A stretch of 64,000 bases of DNA. It comes from Ornithinimicrobium sp. (GTDB lineage: Bacteria; Actinomycetota; Actinomycetes; Actinomycetales; Dermatophilaceae). Each line of letters begins with the position of its first letter. Position 1 is the stretch's first letter. Shown piece after piece: positions 41,598 to 50,218 of the stretch. The position numbers and the translations under genes are program-made. The notes beneath the pieces are model-generated. The model made no database searches. It had not been told where the DNA came from and was given only the letters and a program-made list of their open reading frames with translations. The stretch spans positions 26,358-90,357 of the forward strand of contig NZ_JAUNVI010000004.1 in NCBI RefSeq assembly GCF_030537745.1, read 5' to 3'.

Positions 41598-41687
41598 TCA
41601 ATCTCGCACACCGCGCTCCCGTGCGGCCAGCCCGAAGCCACCGTAGGCAAGGAACTTGGTCAAGTCTTTACCGCGCGTGTGATGCAT
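41598..41687 (-). CDS. Possible second micro-ORF, 29 residues
   Basis: ATG 41687 to TGA 41598 on the same strand, upstream of the 28-residue peptide gene. The product begins MHHTRGKDLTKFLAYGG and ends ARERGVRD. It is basic with a short hydrophobic centre. The SD is weak (AAGTGAG directly before the ATG) and no homologue is known to me. It may be non-coding leader of the downstream gene. Confidence 0.3.
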   Translation of the reverse strand: MHHTRGKDLTKFLAYGGFGLAARERGVRD

Positions 41688-41790
41688 CTCACTTCGCGGA
41701 CGCTACGTCGGCGTGGGCTTACGATGGTGGCCCGGCTGCCTGACCTGTCGGACAGCCTCATAGACATCCGTTCGAGCACCAGGAGGAAGC

Positions 41791-41865
41791 ATGAGCAAGC
41801 GATCCCGCAAGCGCCGTGACCGCAAGAAGAAGGCAGCCAACCACGGGCGCAAGCCCAACGCCTGA
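41791..41865 (+). CDS. Ribosomal protein bL37
   Basis: A 24-residue, very basic protein: MSKRSRKRRDRKKK at the start and NHGRKPNA at the end. It corresponds to the actinobacterial large-subunit protein bL37 first seen in mycobacterial ribosome structures, and to the AURKAIP1/COX24-type tail. ATG 41791 has AGGAGG at 41781-41786. Usually missed by gene finders because of length. A TACGAT -10-like box is at 41720-41725. Followed by a hairpin terminator and convergent with rsrA. Confidence 0.88.
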   Translation: MSKRSRKRRDRKKKAANHGRKPNA

Positions 41866-41910
41866 GCTTTCGCACGCGAAATTCTTCCGCACGCGCACAC
41901 TTTCGGCAAG

Positions 41911-41952
41911 CACAAGGGCCGGTCCGTCCTGATGGATGGACCGGCCCTTGTG
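41911..41952. terminator. Bidirectional terminator between bL37 and rsrA
   Basis: Perfect 15-bp stem CACAAGGGCCGGTCC / GGACCGGCCCTTGTG (41911-41925, 41938-41952), extendable by wobble pairs, 45 nt after the bL37 stop and 25 nt after the rsrA stop on the other strand. Confidence 0.85.
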
Positions 41953-41977
41953 CGGTGCGAGTCTGCGTGGCGCGACC

Positions 41978-42259
41978 TCAGCGGCGAGTCTGCCGGTCCT
42001 GGACGATCGTCACGGTGGTCGTCGTGATGCGGGTCATGATCTGCGCCCGGAGCGCCTCCGGAGCCGGCTGGCAAGCGCAGGCTCTGCGGACCAGTGCCTT
42101 GACGAGCAGGTCGCGCTCGTACTCCGCCAGGCAAGAACCGCATTCATCAAGGTGCGCCTGGATGAGGTCGCGGTCCAGTGGTCCGGTCTCGTTGTCCACG
42201 AACTCGAAGAGCCGCAAGACCACGTCCGCACAGTCGGTAGGCCGGGTGGGTCGGCTCAT
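41978..42259 (-). CDS. rsrA: Zinc-binding anti-sigma factor, RsrA/RshA type (mycothiol system)
   Basis: A 93-residue ZAS-family anti-sigma factor. Cys10, His36, Cys40 and Cys43 (HLDECGSC) match the zinc and redox ligands Cys11, His37, Cys41 and Cys44 of Streptomyces RsrA. Disulfide formation under thiol stress releases zinc and the sigma factor. Extra Cys61/Cys63 in RRACACQP near residue 60 resemble the distal Cys pair of RsrA. ATG 42259 overlaps the sigma-factor stop (ATGA). Confidence 0.93.
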   Translation of the reverse strand: MSRPTRPTDCADVVLRLFEFVDNETGPLDRDLIQAHLDECGSCLAEYERDLLVKALVRRACACQPAPEALRAQIMTRITTTTVTIVQDRQTRR

Positions 42260-42918
42260 GACTTCGCCTCCTCTGCCGAGATGACGCCGCGCTCGATCGC
42301 GTAATCGGTCAGGAGCTCTCGCAACTGCTTGCGTCCACGGTGCAGCCGCGACATGACGGTGCCGATCGGCGTCCCCATAATCTCGGCGATCTCCTTGTAG
42401 GAGAAGCCCTCGACGTCCGCGAGATACACGGCGATCCGGAAGTCCTCCCCGATAGAGGCCAACGCCCGGGTCACGTCGCTGTCCGGCAGGCGGTCCAGCG
42501 CCTCGACCTCGGCGGAACGCAGCCCGGTGCTGGAGTGCGACGCGGCGCGCGCCAACTGGTAGTCCTGCACCTCGGCAGCGTCCGACTCCAGCGGTTGACG
42601 CTGCTTCTTGCGGTAGATGTTGATGTAGCTGTTGGTGAGGATGCGATACATCCACGCCTTGAGGTTGGTGCCGGGCCGGTACTGGTGGAACGCGGCGAAC
42701 GCCTTGGTGTAGGTCTCCTGGACCAGGTCCTGCGCGTCCGTGGGGTTGCGGGTCGTCCGCAGCGCGGCGCTATACATCTGGTCCAGCAGGGGCATCGCCT
42801 CGCGCTCAAAGCGCGCGGCTCGGTCTTCAGCGGACTCGCTCGCGACGTCGACGTTGGCATCTGCCTCCGCGACAGCTTGCGCGTCGAGTTCTTCGAGTGT
42901 GGGGTGATCGGTGTCCAT
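42256..42918 (-). CDS. sigR: RNA polymerase ECF sigma factor SigR/SigH
   Basis: ECF sigma factor of the thiol-oxidative stress response. The 220-residue form has region 2 ([27 protein letters not shown] and [26 protein letters not shown]) and region 4 ([42 protein letters not shown]), nearly the sequence of M. tuberculosis SigH. ATG 42918 ([12 protein letters not shown]) has a TAGGGT box about 8 nt upstream. The frame stays open to TTG 43029, a 37-residue extension that might correspond to the long SigR' isoform of Streptomyces. I see no GGAAT/GTT autoregulatory promoter in the region examined. Confidence 0.94.
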   Translation of the reverse strand: MDTDHPTLEELDAQAVAEADANVDVASESAEDRAARFEREAMPLLDQMYSAALRTTRNPTDAQDLVQETYTKAFAAFHQYRPGTNLKAWMYRILTNSYINIYRKKQRQPLESDAAEVQDYQLARAASHSSTGLRSAEVEALDRLPDSDVTRALASIGEDFRIAVYLADVEGFSYKEIAEIMGTPIGTVMSRLHRGRKQLRELLTDYAIERGVISAEEAKS

Positions 42919-43064
42919 CGAGGACCACCCTAGCCCGTGGAACGGGACCAGGGCGCTCGCTCCGGTCCGCTCACCGGGGGTGACTGAGGTGATCAGCACG
43001 CGGCCTCCTGACAAATTGGGGTCGCTCAAGCCAACATCGACGCGACGCAGTGGATTCCCGAGCG

Positions 43065-43913
43065 TCAGGGCACGTGCAGGACAGCGGCCACTTTGTCGGC
43101 CCAGAGCGCCTGCCCCGCCTCATTCGGGTGGACGTCATCCATCATCAGGATCTCGCCGGCGGCCTGGTGCTCGGCGAAGGAGGCAGCCACATCAATCCAG
43201 CCCAGGGCGTGCTCCGATGCGAAGTCGTGGACCGCCGTTCGCACCTGCGCATTGGCGTCTCCGGCCTGGGGCTGCTGGAGAGTGAGGATGACAGGCAGTT
43301 CGGGCCCGAAGGAGTCGCGCAACGCCGTCAGGGTCTGGTCCAGCTCCGCTTCGATCGTGCTGACGGTGTTGTTGTGCCCATAGTTGAGCATGACCAGGTC
43401 CGGGGCTTGGGGGAAGAGCTCCGCCAGGTGCTGGGTGGGGTAGGCGGCAGTCGCACCGTCCTGGTGGCCGACGTAGAGAGTGATCTTGCCAGGACCCCCC
43501 GGTTGCGGTACCTCGCTCAGGGGCAGCGGCGCCTCATACCCAGCTTCAGTCAGACCGTCCCACGGCACGACGGTGACCGGCCTCGTCACGGCCAGCCTTC
43601 GCGCCCACTCGTACGGCCACTCCCAGGAGTCGTTGCCGGTGGAGTCCCCCAAGGCGACGATGACGATCGGGTCGGGCTGCTGGAGAAGCGTGCGGACCGA
43701 GGTAATCCGTGAGTGGCTCGAGCGTGGGGCAGCGGTCGTGGCGTCGGCGTGATCCCCTGCGGCGCTCGTGACGGCCGAGTTGTCACCGACGCTGCTCGTG
43801 GGCTGCTCGGCAGTGAACGTGCCCGGAGCCTGCGCCACCCCGCGGTAGGTGAAAACGACGAGGGCTGCCGTGACGACCGCCAAAGTCCCCAGACCGACGT
43901 CATACCACCGCAT
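43065..43913 (-). CDS. Secreted or anchored SGNH/GDSL hydrolase
   Basis: A 282-residue protein with an N-terminal helix ([20 protein letters not shown]) that may be an uncleaved anchor or signal, a Ser/Thr/Ala-rich linker, then an SGNH hydrolase domain. Block I is [13 protein letters not shown], the Asn block is LNYGHNN and block V is [17 protein letters not shown] (Asp-x-x-His). Likely an extracytoplasmic esterase or acyl hydrolase; substrate unknown. ATG 43913 has a GAGAGGATGGG stretch upstream. Divergent from the aminotransferase. Confidence 0.83.
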   Translation of the reverse strand: MRWYDVGLGTLAVVTAALVVFTYRGVAQAPGTFTAEQPTSSVGDNSAVTSAAGDHADATTAAPRSSHSRITSVRTLLQQPDPIVIVALGDSTGNDSWEWPYEWARRLAVTRPVTVVPWDGLTEAGYEAPLPLSEVPQPGGPGKITLYVGHQDGATAAYPTQHLAELFPQAPDLVMLNYGHNNTVSTIEAELDQTLTALRDSFGPELPVILTLQQPQAGDANAQVRTAVHDFASEHALGWIDVAASFAEHQAAGEILMMDDVHPNEAGQALWADKVAAVLHVP

Positions 43914-43983
43914 GTCTCACCCATCCTCTCCGTGCCGCGTGCCATGGCGCAGCGTACTCGCGATCAGGTGGGACGATGGCGGG

Positions 43984-45231
43984 GTGACGACGACACCCCG
44001 CCCCGCGCGATCGCTGCGACCGTTGACCCAGCCGGTCAAGTTGCAGAACGTCCTCTACGAGATTCGCGGACCCGTGGCCCACCGAGCGTTGCAGTTGGAG
44101 CAGGAAGGTCACCGCATCCTCAAGCTCAACATTGGCAACCCGGCGGTCTTCGGCTTCGAGGCGCCGGACACCATTTTGCAGGACATGATCGCGGCCCTGC
44201 CCATCGCCCAGGGCTACTCCGAGTCCAAGGGCATCCTGTCCGCACGACGCGCCATCGTCTCTCGCTACCAGGACGTGCCCGACTTTCCCGACCTCGACGT
44301 CGACAAGGTCTACCTCGGCAACGGCGTGTCCGAGCTCATCATGATGACGCTGCAGGCGCTTCTCGATCCTGGTGACGAGGTCCTCATCCCAGCTCCTGAC
44401 TATCCGTTGTGGACCGCGGCGACGAGCCTGAGCAGCGGCACCCCGGTGCACTACCTGTGCGATGAGGAGGAGGGCTGGAATCCCTCCGTGGAAGACATCC
44501 GCGCCAAGGTCACCCCCCGCACCAAGGCGATCGTCGTCATCAACCCCAACAACCCGACCGGCGCGGTCTACTCCCGGGAGGTCCTGGAACAGATCGTGGA
44601 CGTCGCCCGTGAGCACTCCCTGCTCATCCTGGCCGACGAGATCTACGACCGGATCCTGTATGACGATGCCCAGCACCTCTCCATCGCGACCTTGGCCCCT
44701 GACCTGCTGTGCCTCACTTTCAACGGGCTGTCCAAGACGTATCGGGCCGCTGGTTACCGCGCCGGTTGGGTGGCGATCACCGGGCCCACCGGCCATGCCG
44801 TCGGATTCCTGCAGGGCATCGACCTCCTCGCGTCCACGCGGCTGTGCCCCAACGTCCCGGCGCAGTACGCGATCCAGGTCGCGGTGTCCGGCACGCAGAG
44901 CATCGAGGAACTGATCCGGCCAGGTGGACGACTGGCCGAGCAGCGCGACATCGCCGCGTCCATGCTCAACGCGATGGACGGCGTCTCTTGCGTCGTCCCC
45001 CACGGCGCGCTCTACGTCTTTCCTCGCCTCGACCCCAATGTCCACGAGGTCCACGACGACGAACGCCTGTGCCTGGACCTGCTCGAGCGCGAGAAGATTC
45101 TGGTCGTGCACGGGACCGGCTTCAACTGGCCTTCACCCGACCACCTCCGGATCGTCTTCCTGCCGTGGGGGGTCGACCTGCGTGCCGCGCTGGAACGGCT
45201 CGGTAACTTCCTCTCCGGCTATCGCCAGTAG
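43984..45231 (+). CDS. PLP-dependent aminotransferase, AlaA-type
   Basis: Fold-type I class I/II aminotransferase of 415 residues, most like glutamate-pyruvate aminotransferase AlaA/AspC of actinobacteria. It has KLNIGNPAVFGFEAPD, GYSESKGILSARRAI, VYLGNGVSELI, the NPNNPTGAVYS motif, LADEIYDRILYDD (Asp-Tyr contacting PLP) and the Schiff-base lysine in NGLSKTYRAAGYRAGW. A likely role is alanine synthesis from pyruvate. GTG 43984 is chosen because conserved sequence starts soon after; an upstream open stretch overlaps the divergent SGNH gene. Confidence 0.9.
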   Translation: MTTTPRPARSLRPLTQPVKLQNVLYEIRGPVAHRALQLEQEGHRILKLNIGNPAVFGFEAPDTILQDMIAALPIAQGYSESKGILSARRAIVSRYQDVPDFPDLDVDKVYLGNGVSELIMMTLQALLDPGDEVLIPAPDYPLWTAATSLSSGTPVHYLCDEEEGWNPSVEDIRAKVTPRTKAIVVINPNNPTGAVYSREVLEQIVDVAREHSLLILADEIYDRILYDDAQHLSIATLAPDLLCLTFNGLSKTYRAAGYRAGWVAITGPTGHAVGFLQGIDLLASTRLCPNVPAQYAIQVAVSGTQSIEELIRPGGRLAEQRDIAASMLNAMDGVSCVVPHGALYVFPRLDPNVHEVHDDERLCLDLLEREKILVVHGTGFNWPSPDHLRIVFLPWGVDLRAALERLGNFLSGYRQ

Positions 45232-45246
45232 GAGGCCTGAAGCCTG

Positions 45247-46146
45247 ATGTGCGGCAGATATGCGGCGACCGCCCGCCCGGACGAGCTGATCGAGGCCTAC
45301 GAGGTGGTCGTCGACGCGAGCGCCGAGCGATCGCGCAGCCTGCTGAAGAGTCCGCAAGAACCGCCACCGGGACAGCCCGACTACAACATGGCGCCGACCA
45401 AGCAGGCGCCCGTGGTGCTCTGCCGGTCGGTCCGGAGCGAAGGTGAAGCCCGGACTGGCCCAGTGGCCGGCGCGAGGCGTGGCCCCAACAGCCGCACCGC
45501 CACCGACGCACCGGCCGCCGTCCGCCAACTGCGCCTGCTGACGTGGGGCCTGGTCCCGTCGTGGGCCAAAGATCCGGCGATCGGCAACCGGATGACCAAT
45601 GCGCGCGTCGAGACCGTCTTGGACAAGCCCGCCTTTGCCCGCGCCGCGGCTCGGCGGCGGTGCCTGGTCCCGATCACGGGTTGGTATGAGTGGCAGCTCT
45701 CCCCCGTCGCGAAGGACGCCAAGGGCAAGCCGCGCAAGCAGCCCTTCTTCATCTCCCGGCATGACGACGCCCCGCTCGCCCTGGCGGGGCTTTACGAGTT
45801 CTGGAAGGACCCGGCCACGCCGCCCGAGGACCCACTGTCGTGGGTGGTGTCGTTCACGATCATCACCACCGCCGCCGAGCCGGGCCTGGACCGGATCCAC
45901 GACCGCCAACCGGTAGCCCTGGAGCCGGCGTCCTGGTCTGACTGGCTCGATCCCGAGGTCACCTCCGAGGCTGACGTCTTGGCGTTGCTGGAGGCCTCAC
46001 ACGTCCCCGGTCGCTTCCAGGCCCGCGCGGTCAGCACCGCAGTCAACTCCTCCCGCAGCAACGGCGCCGCCCTGCTCGACCCGATCCCGCGGGAGCAACT
46101 GGTCGGGGCCGTCGACCCGGTCTCGGGCGAGGTGGTCGGGGTATGA
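45247..46146 (+). CDS. SOS response-associated (SRAP/HMCES-YedK) protein
   Basis: SRAP proteins cross-link to abasic sites in single-stranded DNA through the N-terminal Cys. The 299-residue protein has Cys2 right after Met1 (MCGRYAA), the Asn-containing NARVET stretch, GWYEW with the active-site Glu, and the His of RIHDRQPV; the usual HxRMP here reads HDRQP. An insertion of about 40 residues, rich in Arg/Ala, lies near residue 65. ATG 45247 is 15 nt after the aminotransferase stop. Its stop overlaps the next ATG. Confidence 0.93.
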   Translation: MCGRYAATARPDELIEAYEVVVDASAERSRSLLKSPQEPPPGQPDYNMAPTKQAPVVLCRSVRSEGEARTGPVAGARRGPNSRTATDAPAAVRQLRLLTWGLVPSWAKDPAIGNRMTNARVETVLDKPAFARAAARRRCLVPITGWYEWQLSPVAKDAKGKPRKQPFFISRHDDAPLALAGLYEFWKDPATPPEDPLSWVVSFTIITTAAEPGLDRIHDRQPVALEPASWSDWLDPEVTSEADVLALLEASHVPGRFQARAVSTAVNSSRSNGAALLDPIPREQLVGAVDPVSGEVVGV

Positions 46147-46910
46147 CGTCCCCAGAGGTGATCTCCTCCCTCACGCGCGTAGACATCCCCACGCGCGAGG
46201 GCACCGCCCAGGTCCGTGCGCTCCGCCCGGACGGGGGCGTGCCGCGCGAGGGGACGCTCCTGCTGGGGCACGGAGCCGGCGGCCACGCAGATGCGGCCGA
46301 CGTGCTCGCCCTCACCGACCTGGCCGGGGACGGGTGGACCGTCGTGCTCGTCGACCAGCCGTGGCGGGTGGCGGGTAAGAAGGTCGCGACCCGTCCACCG
46401 ACCCTGGACATCGCCTGGCGGGACATAGTGGGGTCGCTGGCAGACGGTGACTGGCAAGAACGCCATACCCTGCCGCTACCCCGCCCGTGGGTCTATGGCG
46501 GGCGCAGCGCGGGTGCGCGGGTCGCGTGTCGCACCAGCGTGGATGAGCAGGTAGACGAGCAGGTGGACGAGCATGGTGAGGCACGGCCCGGGGCAGCTGG
46601 GGTGGTCTGCCTGGCTTTCCCGTTGCATCCGCCCGGAAAGCCGGAGCGCAGTCGAGCGCACGAGCTGGCGCTGCCGGTGGCTGCGGGTCTGCCGACGCTG
46701 GTGGTGCAGGGTCGCCTCGATCCGTTCGGCTCCCCGGCGGAGATCCGGGCTGCGGTCCACGGGCCCTCCCTCACCCTGCAGGACGTGACCGGCAGCCATT
46801 CTCCAAGTCGCGACCTCGCTGCGGTGCGTGGCCACGTCGCAGACTTCCTCGGCACCCTCACCGACGCTCGTTGCGACCCAATCCAGAAGCCAAGGAGCAC
46901 CCCTCGATGA
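46143..46910 (+). CDS. Alpha/beta hydrolase, KANL3/Tex30-like
   Basis: A 255-residue alpha/beta hydrolase. It has the oxyanion stretch LLLGHGAGGHADAADV, the nucleophile elbow YGGRSAGARVA (GxSxG), PTLVVQGRLDPFGSP with the acid and GSHSP with the His. The pattern is that of the KANL3/Tex30-type family. The tandem DEQVDEQVDEH stretch in the middle is a small in-frame repeat. Function unknown. Starts by ATGA overlap with the SRAP gene and ends by ATGA overlap with aroA. Confidence 0.82.
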   Translation: MTSPEVISSLTRVDIPTREGTAQVRALRPDGGVPREGTLLLGHGAGGHADAADVLALTDLAGDGWTVVLVDQPWRVAGKKVATRPPTLDIAWRDIVGSLADGDWQERHTLPLPRPWVYGGRSAGARVACRTSVDEQVDEQVDEHGEARPGAAGVVCLAFPLHPPGKPERSRAHELALPVAAGLPTLVVQGRLDPFGSPAEIRAAVHGPSLTLQDVTGSHSPSRDLAAVRGHVADFLGTLTDARCDPIQKPRSTPR

Positions 46911-48253
46911 CCCGCCCTCCGCACTGGCCCGCACCCCGCCCGCGCGGACCCGTGGACGCCGTGGTCCAGATCCCCGGCAGCAAGTCCCTGACCAATCGCT
47001 GGCTCGTGCTCGGCGCACTGGCCGACGGGCCGAGCACGATCCGCCGTCCCCTCCGCTCCCTGGACACCGAGGCGATGGTGGACGCACTCCAGGCGCTCGG
47101 CGCTGCGGTCGACACCTCCTCGGACCAGGTATGGAGCATCTCGCCGGCCGCCTCGCCGTCAACGGTGCCTCTGAACAAGCCCTCCGTCGACTGCGGTCAG
47201 GCCGGGACCGTCATGCGATTCGTGCCGCCCCTGGCAGCGCTGACGTCCGCGACGGTGGACTTCCACGGCCACCCCAGCGCCGCCACCCGCCCCGTCGGCC
47301 CTGTGCTGGACGCTCTGCGCGCGTTGGGTGTCGAGGTCGACGACGACGGATCGGGCACCTTGCCCTTCACCGTCCACGGCAAGGGTCGGGTCCGCGGCGG
47401 ATGCGTGGAGGTCGACGCCTCAGCCAGCTCCCAGTTCATCTCCGCGCTGCTGCTCGCGGCGGCACGCTTCGAAGAAGGGCTGACCCTGAGCCACTCCGGA
47501 ACTGGCCTGCCCAGCGGCGCCCACCTGGACATGACGCTGCAGGTCCTGCAACAGGTCGGCGTCAGGGTCAGCCGTCCGGACGACCACACCTGGCGCGTCG
47601 AGCCCGGACCGGTGCGAGCCTTCGACGTGACCGTCGAGCCAGACCTGTCTTCGGCAGCCCCCTTCATGGCCCTCGCCGCCGTGACTGGCGGGAGGGTGAC
47701 GCTGCCCGGGTGGCCTGCGGAGACGACCCAGCCGGGGGCACGGATGCGGGACGTCTTGGCGATGATGGGCGCGAGCTGCGAGCTCGGGCCCGATGGCCTG
47801 GTCGTGCGTGGGCCGAGCGTCCCAGACCCCACCGGAGCATCAGCGCCGACCGGTTTGAGGGGCACCGAGCTCGACCTGTCCGAGATCGGAGAGCTGACGC
47901 CGGTCGTCACCGCGCTGGCAGCATTGGCGCAGGGCAGCAGCGTCCTGTCCGGCATCGCCCACCTGCGTGGCCACGAGACCGACCGCCTCGCCGCGCTCGT
48001 CACCGAGGTCACCCGGCTGGGAGGAGTGGCCCGCGAGCTGCCGGACGGCCTGGTCATCGAGCCGGGGCCGCGGCGCGGCGCCCCGCGGCAGACCTACCCC
48101 CACCCCCCAATGGCCATGTTTTCCGCGGTCAAAGGCGCGGCCGTCCCGGGCGTTGAGGTGGAGGACATCGCGACTGCTGCCAAGACCTATCCCGGTTTCG
48201 ACGGAGCCTGGGAGAGCGCCGCTGCGACCGGGGTAGCGAAGGGCCGCCCGTGA
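46907..48253 (+). CDS. aroA: 3-phosphoshikimate 1-carboxyvinyltransferase (EPSP synthase)
   Basis: Sixth step of the shikimate pathway, joining PEP and shikimate 3-phosphate. The 448 residues show IPGSKSLTNRWLVLGALADG, the PEP-binding DCGQAGTVMRFVPP, SSQFISALLLAA, GRVTLPGWPAETTQPG, and HLRGHETDRLAALVTEV where many EPSP synthases have a Lys before Glu-Thr-Asp-Arg. DCGxAGTVMRF and the Gly-His form are what actinobacterial enzymes usually carry. ATG 46907 has AAGGAG at 46892-46897. Stop overlaps the rsgA GTG. Confidence 0.96.
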   Translation: MTRPPHWPAPRPRGPVDAVVQIPGSKSLTNRWLVLGALADGPSTIRRPLRSLDTEAMVDALQALGAAVDTSSDQVWSISPAASPSTVPLNKPSVDCGQAGTVMRFVPPLAALTSATVDFHGHPSAATRPVGPVLDALRALGVEVDDDGSGTLPFTVHGKGRVRGGCVEVDASASSQFISALLLAAARFEEGLTLSHSGTGLPSGAHLDMTLQVLQQVGVRVSRPDDHTWRVEPGPVRAFDVTVEPDLSSAAPFMALAAVTGGRVTLPGWPAETTQPGARMRDVLAMMGASCELGPDGLVVRGPSVPDPTGASAPTGLRGTELDLSEIGELTPVVTALAALAQGSSVLSGIAHLRGHETDRLAALVTEVTRLGGVARELPDGLVIEPGPRRGAPRQTYPHPPMAMFSAVKGAAVPGVEVEDIATAAKTYPGFDGAWESAAATGVAKGRP

Positions 48254-49287
48254 GCGGCCGCTACGACCACCTGGACGAGTCCTCGTTTCGCAGCCGCCCC
48301 TCGCGTCGCAGCTCCCGCCCCCGGACCAAGGACCGCCCTGCTCACGACGACGCCGTCGTCGGCATGGTCGTCGGCGTCGACCGCGGTCGTTATACGGTGC
48401 GGCTCGGCGAGGAGACGGTCATCGCCATGCGGGCCCGCGAGCTCGGCGGGACACGCATCGTCGTGGGTGACCGAGTGGCGATGGTCGGGGACACCTCAGG
48501 GGAGGTGGACAGCCTCGCGCGGGTCGTCCGTATTGAGGAACGCGCCACGGTGCTGCGCCGCAGCGCGGATGACAGCGATACCGTCGAGCGCATCATCGTG
48601 GCCAACGCCGACCAGCTCGTCATCGTCACCGCCCTGGCCGACCCCGAGCCACGGCCGCGGATGATCGACCGCTGCCTGGTGGCCGCCTACGACGCCGGTC
48701 TCGACCCGCTGCTCGTGCTCACCAAGGCGGACCTGGCCGACCCGGCCGACCTCTTGGCCCACTACACCGCGCTCGACGTCCCGCACGTGGTCAGCCGTAG
48801 CACCGACGGCCCCGCAGGCCGCGACCTGGACGACCTCGACAGCGGGGGTGTCGAGGCGGTCCGCGCCCACCTGATCGACCGGACCAGCGTGCTGGTCGGG
48901 CACTCCGGGGTCGGCAAGTCGACCCTCGTCAATGCGCTCGTCCCCACTGCCTACCGCTCCACCGGAGCAGTCAACGCGACGACGGGGAGAGGACGTCATA
49001 CCTCGACCTCGGCGGTCGCCCTGGAGCTCGTCGGCGGAGGGTGGGTCGTGGACACCCCAGGGGTGCGGTCCTTCGGGCTGGGCCACGTCGACCCCTCGAC
49101 CTTCATCCAGCACTTCGAGGATCTCGCGCCGGGAACCCTGCAATGCCCTCGCGGCTGCACCCACGACGAGCCAGACTGCGCGCTGGACGCCTGGGTCAGG
49201 CAGGGGCACGCAGGTCCGGCCGGGACGGAGCGGTTGGAGTCCCTGCGACGGCTGCTGCGCAGCAGATCCGGCGAGGACCGGTCCTAG
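48250..49287 (+). CDS. rsgA: Ribosome small-subunit-dependent GTPase RsgA
   Basis: Late 30S assembly GTPase. The 345-residue protein has the circularly permuted GTPase order: an N-terminal OB-fold (VVGMVVGVDRGRYTVRLGEE), G4 LLVLTKADLAD before G1 GHSGVGKSTLVN, and G3 DTPGVRSFGLG. A C-terminal zinc knuckle follows (CPRGCTHDEPDCALDAWV). GTG 48250 overlaps the aroA stop (GTGA). The aroA-rsgA-hisN order is conserved in actinobacteria. Confidence 0.96.
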   Translation: MSGRYDHLDESSFRSRPSRRSSRPRTKDRPAHDDAVVGMVVGVDRGRYTVRLGEETVIAMRARELGGTRIVVGDRVAMVGDTSGEVDSLARVVRIEERATVLRRSADDSDTVERIIVANADQLVIVTALADPEPRPRMIDRCLVAAYDAGLDPLLVLTKADLADPADLLAHYTALDVPHVVSRSTDGPAGRDLDDLDSGGVEAVRAHLIDRTSVLVGHSGVGKSTLVNALVPTAYRSTGAVNATTGRGRHTSTSAVALELVGGGWVVDTPGVRSFGLGHVDPSTFIQHFEDLAPGTLQCPRGCTHDEPDCALDAWVRQGHAGPAGTERLESLRRLLRSRSGEDRS

Positions 49288-49341
49288 GGCTCGACCGCGA
49301 GCCCACGCCGACGGTCCCCGCGCAGCGGCTAACGTGGACAG

Positions 49342-50157
49342 GTGGCCAGTTTTGACGACGACCTGCGCCTCGCCCATGTCCTGGCGGACTCGGTTGAGCG
49401 CACCGCCCTGGAGCTCTTCGGAGCTCCCGACCAGTCCGTGACGGTCGCCGAGGATGGCTCGCTCACCACCGCGGCGGCCGGACGCCTGGAGGAACTCCTC
49501 CGGCACCAGCTCCAGCGCAGTCGACCCCGGGACGGGGTGGAGGGTCGGATCCTGCAACCCACCGGCCAGAGCGACCGCCGCTGGGTGCTCGACGCGCTCG
49601 ACGGCAGCGCCAACTATGTGCGTGGCGTGCCGGTGTGGGCCACGCTGATCTCACTGGTCGTGGAGGACGAGCCGGTCCTCGGCCTGATCGCCGCGCCGTC
49701 ACTGTCCCGACGGTGGTGGGCCGGTCACGGCTCCGGGGCCTGGACCGGCCGCACGCTGTCCAGCGCGAGGGCCGTCAACGTCAGCACGACCTCCGTCCTC
49801 GAGCATGCCTCAGGGTCCGCCGACGACGTCGCCTCCTGGCTGTTCGGACCACATGGTCAAGGCTTTGCTCAGCTGACCGACCGGATCTGGCGGATGCGTG
49901 CCTATGGCGACTTCTGGAGCCATGCGCTCGCCTTCGAGGGCGCGGTCGATCTCGCGCTCGGCGTCTACATGGACAGCTACCAGCTCAGCGCGATCAGCGC
50001 CCTCGTGCGGGAGGCCGGAGGTCGGCTCTCGGACCCGTGGGGCAAACCGGTCATCGGCCCGGACATGACCTCGGGCATCCCCGCCATCGTGACCAACGGG
50101 CTGCTGCACGACGCGGTGCTCTCGGTGCTCTCTCCCATCGAGGGCGCCCAAGGCTGA
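49342..50157 (+). CDS. Inositol monophosphatase-family HisN-like protein, metal ligands lost
   Basis: The 271 residues align along their length with actinobacterial HisN (histidinol-phosphatase), for example RGVPVWATLISLV, RAYGDFWSHALAFEGAVDLAL and IVTNGLLHDAVLSVL. The metal and phosphate motifs, however, are largely destroyed. TDADRAVE of HisN reads TTAAAGRLE (42-50), GEE reads GRI (68-70), DPIDGT reads DALDGS (84-89, Asp84 and Asp87 kept), and WD reads YQ (213-214). It is therefore probably inactive as a phosphatase, although intact as an ORF. It sits at the conserved hisN position after rsgA. If no other hisN exists, histidine synthesis must use another phosphatase. Confidence 0.85.
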   Translation: MASFDDDLRLAHVLADSVERTALELFGAPDQSVTVAEDGSLTTAAAGRLEELLRHQLQRSRPRDGVEGRILQPTGQSDRRWVLDALDGSANYVRGVPVWATLISLVVEDEPVLGLIAAPSLSRRWWAGHGSGAWTGRTLSSARAVNVSTTSVLEHASGSADDVASWLFGPHGQGFAQLTDRIWRMRAYGDFWSHALAFEGAVDLALGVYMDSYQLSAISALVREAGGRLSDPWGKPVIGPDMTSGIPAIVTNGLLHDAVLSVLSPIEGAQG

Positions 50158-50218
50158 CCGGGCGGTCGCCCCTGCCACACCGGGCGGTAGCGGCCGACCA
50201 CCGACCCTGGACCGCTTC

